A stretch of 64,000 bases of DNA from an uncultured Psychroserpens sp. GTDB lineage: Bacteria > Bacteroidota > Bacteroidia > Flavobacteriales > Flavobacteriaceae. A program made the translations under genes and the position numbers. Shown in pieces: positions 62,488-64,000 of this stretch (position 1 is its first letter; each line of letters begins with the position of its first letter). Location of the stretch: positions 34,197 to 98,196 of the forward strand of contig NZ_CANMVN010000007.1 of NCBI RefSeq assembly GCF_947501425.1, given 5' to 3'. The notes below the pieces were generated by a model. The model did no database searches and was not told the origin of the DNA. It saw nothing but the letters and a program-made list of their open reading frames with translations.

Positions 62488-63246
62488 TTATCTTGTAAAT
62501 ACTAACTCTGTATCTGAAGAGAGTGCTTCAGTGTAGCGATAATTTTCATAGTCAAAACCTTTGACATCTTCGAGGGTCTTAGCATTTGTATCTATGATAT
62601 ATCTGGTCATCAAACCTCTTGCCAGTTTCGAGAATATAGCAATGGTTTTGTAGTTACCATCTTTTAACTCCTGAAACTTAATGTTAATCACTGGTACTTT
62701 TAATGCCTTTGTATCAATAGCTTTAAAATACTCGTTACTTGCTAAATTCAAGAACAATTCTTCATCATCTAACTCTTCATTTAAGGCTTGAGTCACCTGC
62801 TTTTTCCAGAATTCGTAGAGGTTTTTATTTTTACCTACCGGAAACTTGGTTCCCATTTCCAATCGGTAAGGCTGTATTAGATCTAAGGGTTTAAGTAAAC
62901 CGTACAAACCTGAAATAATTCTTACAGTATCTTGAAGCTTATCCAATTTCTTGGTATCAATAGTGTAGGCATCCAGACCTCTGTAAACATCACCACTAAA
63001 AGCGTACACTGCTTGTCTGGCATTATCTTTTGTAAAAGGCAAACTCCACTCTTGATTACGTTCGTAATTTAACTGACCTAAATTATCAGAAATGTGCATG
63101 AGTTTAGACAAACTTTTAGCCGATTTTTTCTTCAGTAATTTATTCAACCGTTGAGCTTCATTCAGAAAACAAGCTTCTGTGGTTTTAGTAGTTGGTAATT
63201 TACTATCGTAGTCTAAAGATTTTGCTGGAGATAATACAAGCTTCAT
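62488..63246 (-). CDS. yaaA: Peroxide stress protein YaaA (UPF0246)
   Basis: 252 residues. LVLSPAKSLDY at the start, ALYAFSGDVYRGLDA-type segment (YAFSGDVYRGLDA), ISGLYGLLKPLDLIQPYRLEMGTKF, LNLASNEYFKAI and ARGLMTRYIID. Full length. Lowers free iron and protects DNA during peroxide stress in E. coli. Confidence 0.95.
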   Translation of the reverse strand: MKLVLSPAKSLDYDSKLPTTKTTEACFLNEAQRLNKLLKKKSAKSLSKLMHISDNLGQLNYERNQEWSLPFTKDNARQAVYAFSGDVYRGLDAYTIDTKKLDKLQDTVRIISGLYGLLKPLDLIQPYRLEMGTKFPVGKNKNLYEFWKKQVTQALNEELDDEELFLNLASNEYFKAIDTKALKVPVINIKFQELKDGNYKTIAIFSKLARGLMTRYIIDTNAKTLEDVKGFDYENYRYTEALSSDTELVFTR

Positions 63247-63263
63247 ATGTTGAGAATTTATGT

Positions 63264-63294
63264 CAAATTTACAACACTACAGGTGAATTTTCAA
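63264..63294 (-). promoter_or_regulatory. yaaA promoter (TTG-n20-TAAATTTG)
   Basis: On the minus strand TTG (63292-63294) and TAAATTTG (63264-63271) are 20 bases apart, fitting the Bacteroidota -33/-7 layout, 18 bases before the yaaA ATG. Confidence 0.55.
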
Positions 63295-63338
63295 CTTAAG
63301 TATTTTAAATATATCAATAGAACTATAAGTAAAATAAA

Positions 63339-64000
63339 TTATGCCATGCTATGCTCCTGAATGACATCCCATTCGAAATTGAGGTATACATCACTTCTTG
63401 CGTCTAAAGGATTATCTGAGGCTTTTATAATATCCATTTTCCGTTCAAATAACGCTTCGTTATAATCCATGTTTCTGGTAAGTGGGTTATGTTGCGTTTC
63501 AGTATTCTCTCTATGTTCTCTGTGCACAATATTATGATGACGAAACAAATAAAACTTTACACCCAATGCTTTGTTTAAGAAGTAGAAAAATACGTCTTCA
63601 TATCCATAACGACCACTAAACTCTTCATCAACTCCTTTTGTTCTCATAAATACATCTCGTGTTAAAAAGAATACATTGAAATGAGGTTCAGTTCTAACCA
63701 TACCCGAAAATGTATTGAACTTAAAAATCGAATTATTTGGTGGATGGAAATCAACAAGTTTTTCAAATAAAACCTCAGGAAACGTTAAGTCTAAATCGGT
63801 TAAGATTATACGTTCAGACTTGGCATATTTTACACCTAAATTTCTTGCTCCAGCCTGATTCCAGGTAATATCGTCACGTACTCTTACTAAAGTATAATTC
63901 AAATTGATGTCTTCAGGAATTCGAATTTCCGCCTTTGAATGATCATCTACAAAAACAAAATGTATTTTCTTTAAAAGATCTACATCATAACTACTGTAAA
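63339..64000 (-). CDS. Family 2-type glycosyltransferase, N-terminus beyond the window edge
   Basis: Open on the minus strand to the window edge; the apparent TTG start at 63902 is internal, because the frame continues upstream as KKIHFVFVDDHSKAEIRI. It has TWNQAGARNLGVKYAKSERIILTDLDLTFP (DxD motif) and GYEDVFFYFLNKALG, the ED motif of GT-A enzymes with a galactosyltransferase-like second half. Acceptor unknown. At least 220 residues. Confidence 0.82.
   Translation of the reverse strand, partial: YSSYDVDLLKKIHFVFVDDHSKAEIRIPEDINLNYTLVRVRDDITWNQAGARNLGVKYAKSERIILTDLDLTFPEVLFEKLVDFHPPNNSIFKFNTFSGMVRTEPHFNVFFLTRDVFMRTKGVDEEFSGRYGYEDVFFYFLNKALGVKFYLFRHHNIVHREHRENTETQHNPLTRNMDYNEALFERKMDIIKASDNPLDARSDVYLNFEWDVIQEHSMA

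Overview
The window looks like a chromosomal segment of a marine-type Flavobacteriaceae (Bacteroidota). The DNA is AT-rich. Starts lack Shine-Dalgarno-like purine runs, and many genes are preceded by the Bacteroidota -7 element TAnnTTTG. The gene content is typical of the family: flavobacterial lipoproteins, DUF4173 and DUF1361 membrane proteins, 30S protein THX, and a tmRNA tag ending YALAA. I found no rRNA or tRNA genes, no CRISPR array and no complete transposon.

Layout. (1) 1-16 kb is a surface-polysaccharide locus. It holds a secreted beta-helix protein (cut by the window edge), five glycosyltransferases, two hexapeptide acyltransferases, two adjacent Wzx-type flippases, an FdtA-like 3,4-ketoisomerase and a DegT-type aminotransferase (together suggesting a dTDP-3-amino-3,6-dideoxyhexose), a FemAB/GNAT-like protein, and a membrane sulfatase-like / methyltransferase / small membrane protein trio. 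Strand changes several times, as in mosaic O-antigen loci. (2) 16-20.7 kb is housekeeping: typA, kdsA, a GNAT protein and small proteins. (3) 20.7-29.5 kb is a long plus-strand run of membrane and envelope genes: transglutaminase-like, winged-helix regulator, MpaB-like oxygenase, DUF4173, Coq4-like, SanA-like, DUF2809, DUF1361 and lipoproteins. Three copies of the palindrome ACTTTGWAWTTCAAAGT stand just before start codons here and probably form a local regulon. (4) 29.5-32.4 kb holds a Lys1-like dehydrogenase, a DUF2945 protein, a structured leader, ssrA (tmRNA), and a 643-bp mini-element with a GIY-YIG nuclease gene. The element is bounded by a 52-bp duplication of the ssrA 3' end and terminator. 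(5) 32.4-38 kb holds a lipoprotein, a small stress operon (YqaE/Pmp3, NAD(P)-binding protein, PfpI) and a class A PBP. (6) 38-47.3 kb is rich in redox functions: msrB-msrA, glutaredoxin-like, two nitroreductases, a DsbD with duplicated N-terminal domain, two rhodaneses, two thioredoxin-fold proteins, a MarR regulator with matching palindromes, and YceI. (7) 47.4-56 kb is a complete trp operon (trpE-G-D-C-F-B-A) behind a readable attenuator with a WWW leader peptide. Two sugar-active lipoprotein genes sit between trpB and trpA. (8) 56-64 kb is housekeeping: trmL, YitT, a DEAD-box helicase, a UDG-family protein, THX, yaaA, and a glycosyltransferase cut by the right edge.

The best candidates for an undescribed system are the GIY-YIG mini-element at ssrA with its three internal palindromic repeats, and the winged-helix/palindrome regulon at 21.7-25 kb. 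All calls come from reading the sequence. No database or folding program was run.
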